Below, piece by piece: positions 50,101-63,553 of a DNA stretch of 64,000 nt. The stretch comes from Pteria penguin (lineage: Eukaryota; Mollusca; Bivalvia; Pterioida; Pteriidae), in the NCBI GenBank assembly GCA_035048485.1, contig CM068586.1:34350563-34414562 (forward strand), given 5' to 3'. Numbering within the stretch: the first letter of the stretch is position 1; each line of letters begins with the position of its first letter. A program made the position numbers and the translations under genes. The notes under the pieces were generated by a model. The model searched no databases and was not told where the DNA came from. It was given only the letters and a program-made list of their open reading frames with translations.

Positions 50101-50611
50101 TAAAGGCCATCGCGAGGAGAATTGTTTATTCCAGCAGAGTGGCGATTCAAGGTCAAACATCTGTACACGCGAAATAACTTGCGTAAGTTCATCGCGAGGA
50201 GAATTGTTTATTCCAGCAGAGAAGCGATTCAAGGTCAAACATCTGTACACGCGAAATACCTTGCGTAAGTTAATAAATAAACAACATAAAGCGGGCAGTA
50301 AGGACTGAAGATCTAGGTTACACGTGCAGATTGTACTAAGTGTGATTGTCCTACATGTTTCTTGTTTCAAATATATGGTCAAGAGTAGTCGATATTGTGC
50401 GATGTAGGCTTCAGTATAATGTGTATAATGTAAGTCGCCGTTACCTACAATTTCTGCAAGTAGATTGCGCAATGTGGATACCATCACTAAAGATCAGATA
50501 TCTGGATCGTGAAAAAGAATTTTGTATTAGAGTAGGAGATCTCAGCTTCGCTGCTTCGACTTTAACTTGTGAAACCTACTCGTTGCTTTAGCAACGAGCT
50601 CGTTTCTAGTT
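47135..50611 (+). mobile_element. Array copy 7
   Basis: It has no 5' module and two core units (48249, 48572). A small AGATTTT duplication lies near 47490. The homopolymer tract at 49777-49865 contains an unusual GGGGGGCGCCCCCC palindrome. The hairpin is at 50579-50598 and CTAG at 50606-50609. Confidence 0.92.
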
Positions 50612-53452
50612 AGGTTTCACAAGTTTCACTTGTGAAACCTTTTATTATTCTACTGTCTTTTCTTATTTATTATTATTATTATTATTCTTCATCCGTTTTT
50701 TTTTTTTGTGACAGCTCAGAAATCACTCATTATTAAAGATATTACTATTCTGTTTTCAGTGTTCGATTCGAAATTAAATTTTCAAGATTTGATTTTTTTA
50801 ATTTTCTAAATTACCGCTTATAAGCGCGCAGCGCCACCTACGACGCCAAAATTTTGAATCGCTATATCTTCCTTATTATTTGTCCGATTGGAATGAAATT
50901 TTCAGCATTCGATTCAGAAAAGGAGATGCAAGATTTTATGTCACTGCGTCAATTTCGTAGCTCTACCCCGAAAAAGTTGACCTTGACCCGATTGTTTTCA
51001 TTTCAAAAAAAATATTTCAATCTTAGATTTTAGACGGTAGGATGAAAGATTTTAATGGTCTGATTTGGAATATGAAAAATTTTTGAAATCGGACCATAAA
51101 TAAAGTCACAATGAGCGTGGGAAAATTCGCTATGACGTCATCAAAGCTAATTAAATATTCATACGTTAATATCTCTCTTATTAAATGAGATATCGGCATG
51201 AAATTTTATATCTAAACATGTTTCCACATTCTTAATCTACCTCTAGAATGAAAATGGCATGCTGCCAATATTTTTGAAATTATTGAAAATTTTCGAATCA
51301 AATCTTTGGCAAGGTCTAGCGACTTTATTTGCAGTCGGATTTTGATCGGGTTTCTTCCATTCGATAGAGCGTTCAAATACCTACCAGTAAAGTGTTCTCA
51401 GATTTTCGCTAACTCTTACGGTTCTCGAGTTATTTGCGTTTGAACACGACAACCCCCTTTAAAGTGATGTTTGTGACGTCATCAACACTCATTAATTATT
51501 CATGAAATGTTTTCGCCTATAGCTCGCTTATTGAGGAAGATAGAGGTGTGAAATTTGGTAGCATGATAGAGATTGAGAATATCTACCGACTGACAAGAGG
51601 AATTTGGCATGGAGCCAAATTCCTGAAAATGACGTCATACTTTGTAAATGACGTCATATCTCCCTTATTTTTCATCGGATCGAGGCGGGGACGGTTGGAA
51701 TCGATTCTGCGTGAAAAAGTAAAAATGGTAAATACCAGCAACAGAATTTCGATATCTCTTACCGTTTTCGAGATATTTGCGGTCAAAGTTCAGTGTTTGG
51801 CCTTTCCTGAAAATACAATTTAAAACTTCAGGTACCTGTGTCTCGCTTATTGATAAAGCTAGAGGTATGAAATTTGGTAGCATAAAAGAGAATGCAAATA
51901 TCTACCGACTGACAAAAGGGAATTGGCAAGGTGGCAAATTCCTGAAAATGACGTCATACTTTTCTAAATGACGTCATAACTCCCTTATTTTTCATCGTAT
52001 CGAATCGGGGATTGTTGCAATCGATTCTGCGTGAAAAAGTAGTTAAAGGAGAAAGGTCTGGTCTCAGAATTTCGATATCTCTTACCGTTTTCGAGATATT
52101 TGCGGTCAAAGTTCAGTGTTTGGCCTTTCCTGAAAATACAATTAAAAACTTCAGGTACCTGTGTCTCGCTTATTGATAAAGCTAGAGGTATGAAATTTGG
52201 TATCATAAAAGAGAATGCAAATATCTACCGACTGACAAAAGGGAATTGGCATGGTACCAAATTCCTGAAAATGACGTCATACTTTGTAAATGACGTCATA
52301 ACTCCATTAATTTTCATCTTATCGAATCGGGGATTGTTGCAATCGATTCTGCGCGAAAATTTATATGCATAACATTGCCATCAAATTTTCGCTAACTCTT
52401 ACCGTTTTTTCGAGTTATTTAGGTTTAAACACGACAACCCCCTTTAAAGTGATGCTTTCAACGTCACATAAAGTTCATTAATGTTTAATGAAATGGTTTC
52501 AGCTAAAGCTCGCTTATTAAAGAAGGTAGAGATGTGAAAATTGGTAGCATGATAGGGAATGAGGGTATCTACCGACTCTTTACTTTGAAATTTCATCTTT
52601 CGGCTATTCATTCTCACAGACACATACTCCCGTTTAATGAAAAAATTTTTTCGAAATATACGACGTTTTAAGAGAATTACGTAAGATTTAATATTTTTCG
52701 ATTTTCGCGTATGTAGCTTTTAGTTTTAATGGTAGATCTCTCAAATTTTCACTGTTATGTTCTCTAGGTTCATATCTTTAGAACTTTCATCGGCCGATAT
52801 TATCTATCTCTTTTAGTTTGGCCTCTATTTCAATTTAAAGTTTTTTAAAAATTACGTAATGTTCAAAACTGTCTTATTTTTAGTCTTTTAGTTTCCAAAA
52901 CATTACGAAACGATTTTCCGTAACGATTTTACTATGAAACATGTTTCCCGGTATTTGAAAGTGAGCAATTTAAAGATTTTTTATAAAAATATCTTACTTG
53001 CGTAACTTTCAAGTATTTTTTATTCGTCGTATGAACAAATTATAAAAACAAGAGTTTGAGAAAGCATTTTGATTTCCATTTCTTAAACAAAAATCAAATT
53101 TTGGGCACTCTACTGATGAACAACGCAATAAACATATCTTCAGAAGCGCGGTCAATTTGCCTTGCTTAATACCTTGCACGACACCGCTGTGATATAGGAC
53201 TTCTTCCATGGACAAGGCGCAGTAACTCGCGATTAATTCAATCGCGATTTAAAGTGCTTTCTATAAAATAGAGTTTGAGAAAGTATTATGCATTCGAATT
53301 CTTAAACAAAAAAAACCCCAAAAAATAAAAAAACCAACCCCCCCCCCCAAAAAAAAAACAAAAAAAAAAAAAAACAAAAAAAAAGCAAATTTACATTCTA
53401 CGAGCTACTGCTGAACAAGGCTATAAAGAAATCTTCTCCGAGCGTCGGCATT
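50612..53452 (+). mobile_element. Array copy 8, truncated at its 3' end
   Basis: It has one 5' module (50612) and two core units (51777, 52100). The copy stops in the 3' domain at CGTCGGCATTA and runs through TTATT into the 5' modules of copy 9. The 82-bp units, the ACTTGTGAAACCT motif, the hairpin and CTAG are all missing. It shares GATTTCCATTTC with copy 9. Confidence 0.9.
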
Positions 53453-53458
53453 ATTATT

Positions 53459-53638
53459 AGGTTTCACAAGTTTCACTTGTGAAACCTTTTATTATTCTAC
53501 TGTCTTTTCTTATTAGGTTTCACAAGTTTCACTTGTGAAACCTTTTATTATTCTACTGTCTTTTCTTATTATTATTAGGTTTCACAAGTTTCACTTGTGA
53601 AACCTTTTATTATTCTACTGTCTTTTCTTATTTATTAT
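53459..53638 (+). repeat. Three 5' hairpin modules at the copy 8/9 junction
   Basis: Modules start at 53459, 53515 and 53577. The period steps (56, 62) differ by two TTA triplets. Confidence 0.95.
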
Positions 53639-56600
53639 TATTATTATTATTCTTCATCCGTTTTTTTTTTTTGTGACGGCTCAGAAATCACTCATTATTA
53701 AAGATATTACTATTCTGTTTTCAGTGTTCGATTCGAAATTAAATTTTAAAGATTTGATTTTTTTAATTTTCTAAATTACCGCTTATAAGCGCGCAGCGCC
53801 ACCTACGACGCCAAAATTTTGAATCGCTATATCTTCCTTATTATTTGTCCGATTGGAATGAAATTTTCAGCATTCGATTCAGAAAAGGAGATGCAAGATT
53901 TTATGTCACTGCGTCAATTTCGTAGCTCTACCCCGAAAAAGTTGACCTTGACCCGATTGTTTTCATTTCAAAAAAAATATTTCAATCTTAGATTTTAGAC
54001 AGTAGGATGAAAGATTTTAATGGTCTGATTTGGAATATGAAAAATTTTTGAAATCGGACCATAAATAAAGTCACAATGAGCGTGGGAAAATTCGCTATGA
54101 CGTCATCAAAGCTAATTAAATATTCATACGTTAATATCTCTCTTATTAAATGAGATATCGGCATGAAATTTTATATCTAAACATGTTTCCACATTGTTAA
54201 TCTACCTCTAGAATGAAAATGGCATGCTGCCAATATTTTTGAAATTATTGAAAATTTTCGAATCAAATCTTTGGCAAGGTCTAGCGACTTTATTTGCAGT
54301 CGGATTTTGATTGGGTTTCTTCCATTCGATAGAGCGTTCAAATACCTACCTGTAGAGTGTTCTCAGATTTTCGCTAACTCTTACGGTTCTCGAGTTATTT
54401 GCGTTTGAACACGACAACCCCCTTTAAAGTGATGTTTGTGACGTCATCAACACTCATTAATTATTCATGAAATGTTTTCGCCTATAGCTCGCTTATTGAG
54501 GAAGATAGAGGTGTGAAATTTGGTAGCATGATAGAGATTGAGAATATCTACCGACTGACAAGAGGAATTTGGCATGGAGCCAAATTCCTGAAAATGACGT
54601 CATACTTTGTAAATGTCGTCATATCTCCCTTATTTTTCATCGGATCGAGGCGGGGACGGTTGGAATCGATTCTGCGTGAAAAAGTAAAATGGTAAATACC
54701 AGCAACAGAATTTCGATATCTCTTACCGTTTTCGAGATATTTGCGGTCAAAGTTCAGTGTTTGGCCTTTCCTGAAAATACAATTTAAAACTTCAGGTACC
54801 TGTGTCTCGCTTATTGATAAAGCTAGAGGTATGAAATTTGGTAGCATAAAAGAGAATGCAAATATCTACCGACTGACAAAAGGGAATTGGCAAGGTGCCA
54901 AATTCCTGAAAATGACGTCATACTTTTCTAAATGACGTCATAACTCCCTTATTTTTCATCGTATCGAATCGGGGATTGTTGCATTCGATTCTGCGTGAAA
55001 AAGTAGTTAAAGGAGAAAGGTCTGGTCTCAGATTTTCGATATCTCTTACCGTTTTCGAGATATTTGCGGTCAAAGTTCAGTGTTTGGCCTTTCCTGAAAA
55101 TACAATCTAAAACTTCAGGTACCTGTGTCTCGCTTATTGATAAAGCTAGAGGTATGAAATTTGGTAGCATAAAAGAGAATGCAAATATCTACCGACTGAC
55201 AAAAGGGAATTGGCATGGTACCAAATTCCTGAAAATGACGTCATACTTTGTAAATGACGTCATATCTCCCTTATTTTTCATCGGATCGAGGCGGGGACGG
55301 TTGGAATCGATTCTGCGTGAAAAAGTAAAATGGTAAATACCGGCAACAGAATTTCGATATCTCTTACCGTTTTCGAGATATTTGCGGTCAAAGTTCAGTG
55401 TTTGGCCTTTCCTGAAAATACAATTTAAAACTTCAGGTACCTGTGTCTCGCTTATTGTTAAAGCTAGAGGTATGAAATTTGGTAGCATAAAAGAGAATGC
55501 AAATATCTACCGACTGACAAAAGGGAATTGGCATGGTACCAAATTCCTGAAAATGACGTCATACTTTGTAAATGACGTCATAACTCCATTAATTTTCATC
55601 TTATCGAATCGGGGATTGTTGCAATCGATTCTGCGCGAAAATTTATATGCATAACATTGCCATCAAATTTTCGCTAACTCTTACCGTTTTCGAGTTATTT
55701 AGGTTTAAACACGACAACCCCCTTTAAAGTGATGCTTTCAACGTCACATAAAGTTCATTAATGTTTAATGAAATGGTTTTCAGCTAAAGCTCGCTTATTA
55801 AAGAAGGTAGAGATGTGAAAATTGGTAGCATGATAGGGAATGAGGGTATCTACCGACTCTTTACTTTGAAATTTCATCTTTCGGCTATTCATTCTCACAG
55901 ACACATACTCCCGTTTAATGAAAAAATTTTTTCGAAATATACGACGTTTTAAGAGAATTACGTAAGATTTAATATTTTTCGATTTTCGCGTATGTAGCTT
56001 TTAGTTTTAATGGTAGATCTCTCAAATTTTCACTGTTATGTTCTCTAGGTTCATATCTTTAGAACTTTTATCGGCCGATATTATCTATCTCTTTTAGTTT
56101 GGCCTCTATTTCAATTTAAAGTTTTTTAAAAATTACGTAATGTTCAAAACTGTCTTATTTTTAGTCTTTTAGTTTCCAAAACATTACGAAACGATTTTCC
56201 GTAACGATTTTACTATGAAACATGTTTCCCGGTATTTGAAAGTGAGCAATTTAAAGATTTTTTTATAAAAATATCTTACTTGCGTAACTTTCAAGTATTT
56301 TTTATTCGTCGTATGAACAAATTATAAAAACAAGAGTTTGAGAAAGCATTTTGATTTCCATTTCTTAAACAAAAATCAAATTTTGGGCACTCTACTGATG
56401 AACAACGCAATAAACATATCTTCAGAAGCGCGGTCAATTTGCCTTGCTTAATACCTTGCACGACACCGCTGTGATATAGGACTTCTTCCATGGACAAGGC
56501 GCAGTAACTCGCGATTAATTCAATCGCGATTTAAAGTGCTTTCTATAAAATAGAGTTTGAGAAAGTATTATGCATTCGAATTCTTAAAAAAAAAAAACCC

Positions 56601-57403
56601 CAAAAAAAAAAAAAACCCACCCCCCCCCCCCCCCCAAAAAAAAACAAACAAAAAAAAAAGAAAAAAAAAAGCAAATTTACATTCTACGAGCTACTGCTGA
56701 ACAAGGCTATAAAGAAATCTTCTCCGAGCGTCGGCATTACACATTAGAGAAGCGCGGTGAATTTGCCTTGCTTAATACCTCGCACTGCGCCGCTGTTATA
56801 CAGGACTTCAAACGTGTGTGAATTGATCGCCAGTTACAGTGCTTTACCTGTGGAATACGAGACATTGTCAAGTCTTTCTTTTGTATATTGGGGAAAGCGG
56901 CATTACTAAAGGCCATCGCGAGGAGAATTGTTTATTCCAGCAGAGTGGCGATTCAAGGTCAAACATCTGTACACGCGAAATAATCGCGAGGAGAATTGTT
57001 TATTCCAGCAGAGAAGCGATTCAAGGTCAAACATCTGTACACGCGAAATACCTTGCGTAAGTTAATAAATAAACAACATAAAGCGGGCAGTAAGGACTGA
57101 AGATCTAGGTTACACGTGCAGATTGTACTAAGTGTGATTGTCCTACATGTTTCTTGTTTCAAATATATGGTCAAGAGTAGTCGATATTGTGCGATGTAGG
57201 CTTCAGTATAATGTGTATAATGTAAGTCGCCGTTACCTACAATTTCTGCAAGTAGATTGCGCAATGTGGATACCATCACTAAAGATCAGATATCTGGATC
57301 GTGAAAAAGAATTTTGTATTAGAGTAGGAGATCTCAGCTTCGCTGCTTCGACTTTAACTTGTGAAACCTACTCGTTGCTTTAGCAACGAGCTCGTTTCTA
57401 GTT
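53459..57403 (+). mobile_element. Array copy 9
   Basis: It has three 5' modules (53459, 53515, 53577; periods 56 and 62) and three core units (54741, 55064, 55382). One CRE palindrome is broken (AATGTCGTCA near 54614). The first 82-bp 3' unit is shortened near 56980. The hairpin is at 57371-57390 and CTAG at 57398-57401. Confidence 0.92.
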
Positions 57404-60400
57404 ATTATTATTATTATTCTTCATCCGTTTTTTTTTTTGTGACGGCTCAGAAATCACTCATTATTAAAGATATTACTATTCTGTTTTCAGTGTTCGATTC
57501 GAAATAAAAATTTTCAAGATTTGATTTTTTTAATTTTCTAAATTACCGCTTATAAGCGCGCAGCGCCACCTACGACGCCAAAATTTTGAATCGCTATATC
57601 TTCCTTATTATTTGTCCGATTGGAATGAAATTTTCAGCATTCGATTCAGAAAAGGAGATGCAAGATTTTATGTCACTGCGTCAATTTCGTAGCTCTACCC
57701 CGAAAAAGTTGACCTTGACCCGATTGTTTTCATTTCAAAAAAAATATTTCAATCTTAGATTTTAGACAGTAGGATGAAAGATTTTAATGGTCTGATTTGG
57801 AATAGGAAAAATTTTTGAAATCGGACCATAAATAAAGTCATAATGAGCGTGGGAAAATTCGCTATGACGTCATCAAAGCTAATTAAATATTCATACGTTA
57901 ATATCTCTCTTATTAAATGAGATATCGGCATGAAATTTTATATCTAAACATGTTTCCACATTCTTAATCTACCTCTAGAATGAAAATGGCATGCTGCCAA
58001 TATTTTTGAAATTATTGAAAATTTTCGAATCAAATCTTTGGCAAGGTCTAGCGACTTTATTTGCAGTCGGATTTTGATCGGGTTTCTTCCATTCGATAGA
58101 GCGTTCAAATACCCACCAGTAGAGTGTTCTCAGATTTTCGCTAACTCTTACGGTTCTCGAGTTATTTGCGTTTGAACACGACAACCCCCTTTAAAGTGAT
58201 GTTTTGTGACGTCATCAACACTCATTAATTATTCATGAAATGTTTTCGCCTATAGCTCGCTTATTGAGGAAGATAGAGGTGTGAAATTTGGTAGCATGAT
58301 AGAGATTGAGAATATCTACCGACTGACAAGAGGAATTTGGCATGGAGCCAAATTCCTGAAAATGACGTCATACTTTGTAAATGACGTCATATCTCCCTTA
58401 TTTTTCATCGGATCGAGGCGGAGACGGTTGGAATCGATTCTGCGTGAAAAAGTAAAATGGTAAATACCAGCAACAGAATTTCGATATCTCTTACCGTTTT
58501 CGAGATATTTGCGGTCAAAGTTCAGTGTTTGGCCTTTCCTGAAAATACAATTTAAAACTTCAGGTACCTGTGTCTCGGTTATTGATAAAGCTAGAGGTAT
58601 GAAATTTGGTAGCATAAAAGAGAATGCAAATATCTACCGACTGACAAAAGGGAATTGGCAAGGTGCCAAATTCCTGAAAATGACGTCATACTTTTCTAAA
58701 TGACGTCATAACTCCCTTATTTTTCATCGTATCGAATCGGGGATTGTTGCAATCGATTCTGCGTGAAAAAGTAGTTAAAGGAGAAAGGTCTGGTCTCAGA
58801 TTTTCGATATCTCTTACCGTTTTCGAGATATTTGCGGTCAAAGTTCAGTGTTTGGCCTTTCCTGAAAATACAATTTAAAACTTCAGGTACCTGTGTCTCG
58901 CTTATTGATAAAGCTAGAGGTATGAAATTTGGTAGCATAAAAGAGAATGCAAATATCTACCGACTGACAAAAGGGAATTGGCATGGTACCAAATTCCTGA
59001 AAATGACGTCATACTTTGTAAATGACGTCATAACTCCATTAATTTTCATCTTATCGAATCGGGGATTGTTGCAATCGATTCTGCGCGAAAATTTATATGC
59101 ATAACATTGCCATCAAATTTTCGCTAACTCTTACTGTTTTCGAGTTATTTAGGTTTAAACACGACAACCCCCTTTAAAGTGATGCTTTCAACGTCACATA
59201 AAGTTCATTAATGTTTAATGAAATGGTTTCAGCTAAAGCTCGCTTATTAAAGAAGGTAGAGATGTGAAAAGTGGTAGCATGATAGGGAATGAGGGTATCT
59301 ACCGACTCTTTACTTTGAAATTTCATGTTTCGGCTATTCATTCTCACAGACACATACTCCCGTTTAATGAAAAAATTTTTCGAAATATACGACGTTTTAA
59401 GAGAATTACGTAAGATTTAATATTTTTCGATTTTCGCGTATGTAGCTTTTAGTTTTAATGGTAGATCTCTCAAATTTTCACTGTTATGTTCTCTAGGTTC
59501 ATATCTTTAGAACTTTCATCGGCCGATATTATCTATCTCTTTTAGTTTGGCCTCTATTTCAATTTAAAGTTTTTTAAAAATTACGTAATGTTCAAAACTG
59601 TCTTATTTTTAGTCTTTTAGTTTCCAAAACATTACGAAACGATTTTCCGTAACGATTTTACTATGAAAACATGTTTCCCGGTATTTGAAAGTGAGCAATT
59701 TAAAGATTTTTTTATAAAAATATCTTACTTGCGTAACTTTCAAGTATTTTTTATTCGTCGTATGAACAAATTATAAAAACAAGAGTTTGAGAAAGCATTT
59801 TGATTTCGATTTCTTAAACAAAAATCAAATTTTGGGCACTCTACTGATGAACAACGCAATAAACATATCTTCAGAAGCGCGGTCAATTTGCCTTGCTTAA
59901 TACCTTGCACGACACCGCTGTGATATAGGACTTCTTCCAAGGACAAGGCGCAGTAACTCGCGATTAATTCAATCGCGATTTAAAGTGCTTTCTATAAAAT
60001 AGAGTTTGAGAAAGTATTATGCATTCGAATTCTTAAACAAAAAAAAACCAAAAAATAAACCCCCCCCCCCCAAAAAAAAAAAAAAAAAAAAAAATAAAAA
60101 AAAAAGCAAATTTAAATTATACGAGCTACTGCTGAACAAGGCTATAAAGAAAAATTAACCGAGCGTCGGCATTAAACATTAGAGAAGCGCGGTGAATTTG
60201 CCTTGCTTAATACCTCGCACTGCGCCGCTGTTATACAGGACTTCAAACGTGTGTGAATTAATCGCCAGTTACAGTGCTTTACCTGTGGAATACGAGACAT
60301 TGTCAAGTCTTTCTTTTGTATATTGGGGAAAGCGGCATTACTAAAGGCCATCGCGAGGAGAATTGTTTATTCCAGCAGAGTGGCGATTCAAGGTCAAACA

Positions 60401-60852
60401 TCTGTACACGCGAAATAACTTGCGTAAGTTCATCGCGAGGAGAATTGTTTATTCCAGCAGAGAGGCGATTCAAGGTCAAACATCTGTACACGCGAAATAC
60501 CTTGCGTAAGTTAATAAATAAACAACATAAAGCGGGCAGTAAGGACTGAAGATCTAGGTTACACGTGCAGATTGTACTAAGTGTGATTGTCCTACATGTT
60601 TCTTGTTTCAAATATATGGTCAAGAGTAGTCGATATTGTGCGATGTAGGCTTCAGTATAATGTGTATAATGTAAGTCGCCGTTACCTACAATTTCTGCAA
60701 GTAGATTGCGCAATGTGGATACCATCACTAAAGATCAGATATCTGGATCGTGAAAAAGAATTTTGTATTAGAGTAGGAGATCTCAGCTTCGCTGCTTCGA
60801 CTTTAACTTGTGAAACCTACTCGTTGCTTTAGCAACGAGCTCGTTTCTAGTT
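57404..60852 (+). mobile_element. Array copy 10
   Basis: It has no 5' module and two core units (58509, 58832). The hairpin is at 60820-60839 and CTAG at 60847-60850. It shares CTCGGTTATTG, GAAAAGTGGTAGC, CATGTTTCGGC and CTTACTGTTTTC with copy 11. Confidence 0.92.
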
Positions 60853-63518
60853 ATTATTATTATTCTTCATCCGTTTTTTTTTTTGTGACGGCTCAGAAAT
60901 CACTCATTATTAAAGATATTACTATTCTGTTTTCAGTGTTCTATTCGAAATTAAATTTTCAAGATTTGATTTTTTTAATTTTCTAAATTACCGCTTATAA
61001 GCGCGCAGCGCCACCTACGACGCCAAAATTTTGAATCGCTATATCTTCCTTATTATTTGTCCGATTGGAATGAAATTTTCAGCATTCGATTCAGAAAAGG
61101 AGATGCAAGATTTTATGTCACTGCGTCAATTTCGTAGCTCTACCCCGAAAAAGTTGACCTTGACGCGATTGTTTTCATTTCAAAAAAAATATTTCAATCT
61201 TAGATTTTAGACAGTAGGATGAAAGATTTTAATGGTCTGATTTGGAATATGAAAAATTTTTGAAATCGGACCATAAATAAAGTCACAATGAGCGTGGGAA
61301 AATTCGCTATGACGTCATCAAAGCTAATTAAATATTCATACGTTAATATCTCTCTTATTAAATGAGATATCGGCATGAAATTTTATATCTAAACATGTTT
61401 CCACATTCTTAATCTACCTCTAGAATGAAAATGGCATGCTGCCAATATTTTTGAAATTATTGAAAATTTTCGAATCAAATCTTTGGCAAGGTCTAGCGAC
61501 TTTATTTGCAGTCGGATTTTGATCGGGTTTCTTCCATTCGATAGAGCGTTCAAATACCTACCAGTACAGTGTTCTCAGATTTTCGCTAACTCTTACGGTT
61601 CTCGAGTTATTTGCGTTTGAACACGACAACCCCCTTTAAAGTGATGTTTGTGACGTCATCAACACTCATTAATTATTCATGAAATGTTTTCGCCTATAGC
61701 TCGCTTATTGAGGAAGATAGAGGTGTGAAATTTGGTAGCATGATAGAGATTGAGAATATCTACCGACTGACAAGAGGAATTTGGCATGGAGCCAAATTCC
61801 TGAAAATGACGTCATACTTTGTAAATGACGTCATATCTCCCTTATTTTTCATCGGATCGAGGCGGGGACGGTTGGAATCGATTCTGCGTGAAAAAGTAAA
61901 ATGGTAAATACCGGCAACAGAATTTCGATATCTCTTACCGTTTTCGAGATATTTGCGGTCAAAGTTCAGTGTTTGGCCTTTCCTGAAAATACAATTTAAA
62001 ACTTCAGGTACCTGTGTCTCGGTTATTGATAAAGCTAGAGGTATGAAATTTGGTAGCATAAAAGAGAATGCAAATATCTACCGACTGACAAAAGGGAATT
62101 GGCAAGGTGCCAAATTCCTGAAAATGACGTCATACTTTTCTAAATGACGTCATAACTCCCTTATTTTTCATCGTATCGAATCGGGGATTGTTGCAATCGA
62201 TTCTGCGTGAAAAAGTAGTTAAAGGAGAAAGGTCTGGTCTCAGATTTTCGATATCTCTTACCGTTTTCGAGATATTTGCGGTCAAAGTTCAGTGTTTGGC
62301 CTTTCCTGAAAATACAATTTAAAACTTCAGGTACCTGTGTCTCGCTTATTGATAAAGCTAGAGGTATGAAATTTGGTAGCATAAAAGAGAATGCAAATAT
62401 CTACCGACTGACAAAAGGGAATTGGCATGGTACCAAATTCCTGAAAATGACGTCATACTTTGTAAATGACGTCATAACTCCATTAATTTTCATCTTATCG
62501 AATCGGGGATTGTTGCAATCGATTCTGCGCGAAAATTTATATGCATAACATTGCCATCAAATTTTCGCTAACTCTTACTGTTTTCGAGTTATTTAGGTTT
62601 AAACACGACAACCCCCTTTAAAGTGATGCTTTCAACGTCACATAAAGTTCATTAATGTTTAATGAAATGGTTTCAGCTAAAGCTCGCTTATTAAAGAAGG
62701 TAGAGATGTGAAAAGTGGTAGCATGATAGGGAATGAGGGTATCTACCGACTCTTTACTTTGAAATTTCATGTTTCGGCTATTCATTCTCACAGACACATA
62801 CTCCCGTTTAATGAAAAAATTTTTCGAAATATACGACGTTTTAAGAGAATTACGTAAGATTTAATATTTTTCGATTTTCGCGTATGTAGCTTTTAGTTTT
62901 AATGGTAGATCTCTCAAATTTTCACTGTTATGTTCTCTAGGTTCATATCTTTAGAACTTTCATCGGCCGATATTATCTATCTCTTTTAGTTTGGCCTCTA
63001 TTTCAATTTAAAGTTTTTTAAAAATTACGTAATGTTCAAAACTGTCTTATTTTTAGTCTTTTAGTTTCCAAAACATTACGAAACGATTTTCCGTAACGAT
63101 TTTACTATGAAACATGTTTCCCGGTATTTGAAAGTGAGCAATTTAAAGATTTTTTTTATAAAAATATCTTACTTGCGTAACTTTCAAGTATTTTTTATTC
63201 GTCGTATGAACAAATTATAAAAACAAGAGTTTGAGAAAGCATTTTGATTTCGATTTCTTAAACAAAAATCAAATTTTGGGCACTCTACTGATGAACAACG
63301 CAATAAACATATCTTCAGAAGCGCGGTCAATTTGCCTTGCTTAATACCTTGCACGACACCGCTGTGATATAGGACTTCTTCCATGGACAAGGCGCAGTAA
63401 CTCGCGATTAATTCAATCGCGATTTAAAGTGCTTTCTATAAAATAGAGTTTGAGAAAGTATTATGCATTCGAATTCTTAAACAAAAAAAAAAACCAAAAA
63501 ATAAACCCCCCCCCCCCC

Positions 63519-63553
<35 letters not shown>

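Noticed and set aside
25664..62548. Repeated 60-155-codon open frames on both strands of the array (for example MLPNFIPLALSISETQ and RSKFSVWPFLKIQ types) as a gene family
   Set aside because: They lie on both strands of the same core-repeat unit, start inside repeats, stop at unit boundaries and have no domain. They are shadows of young repeats.
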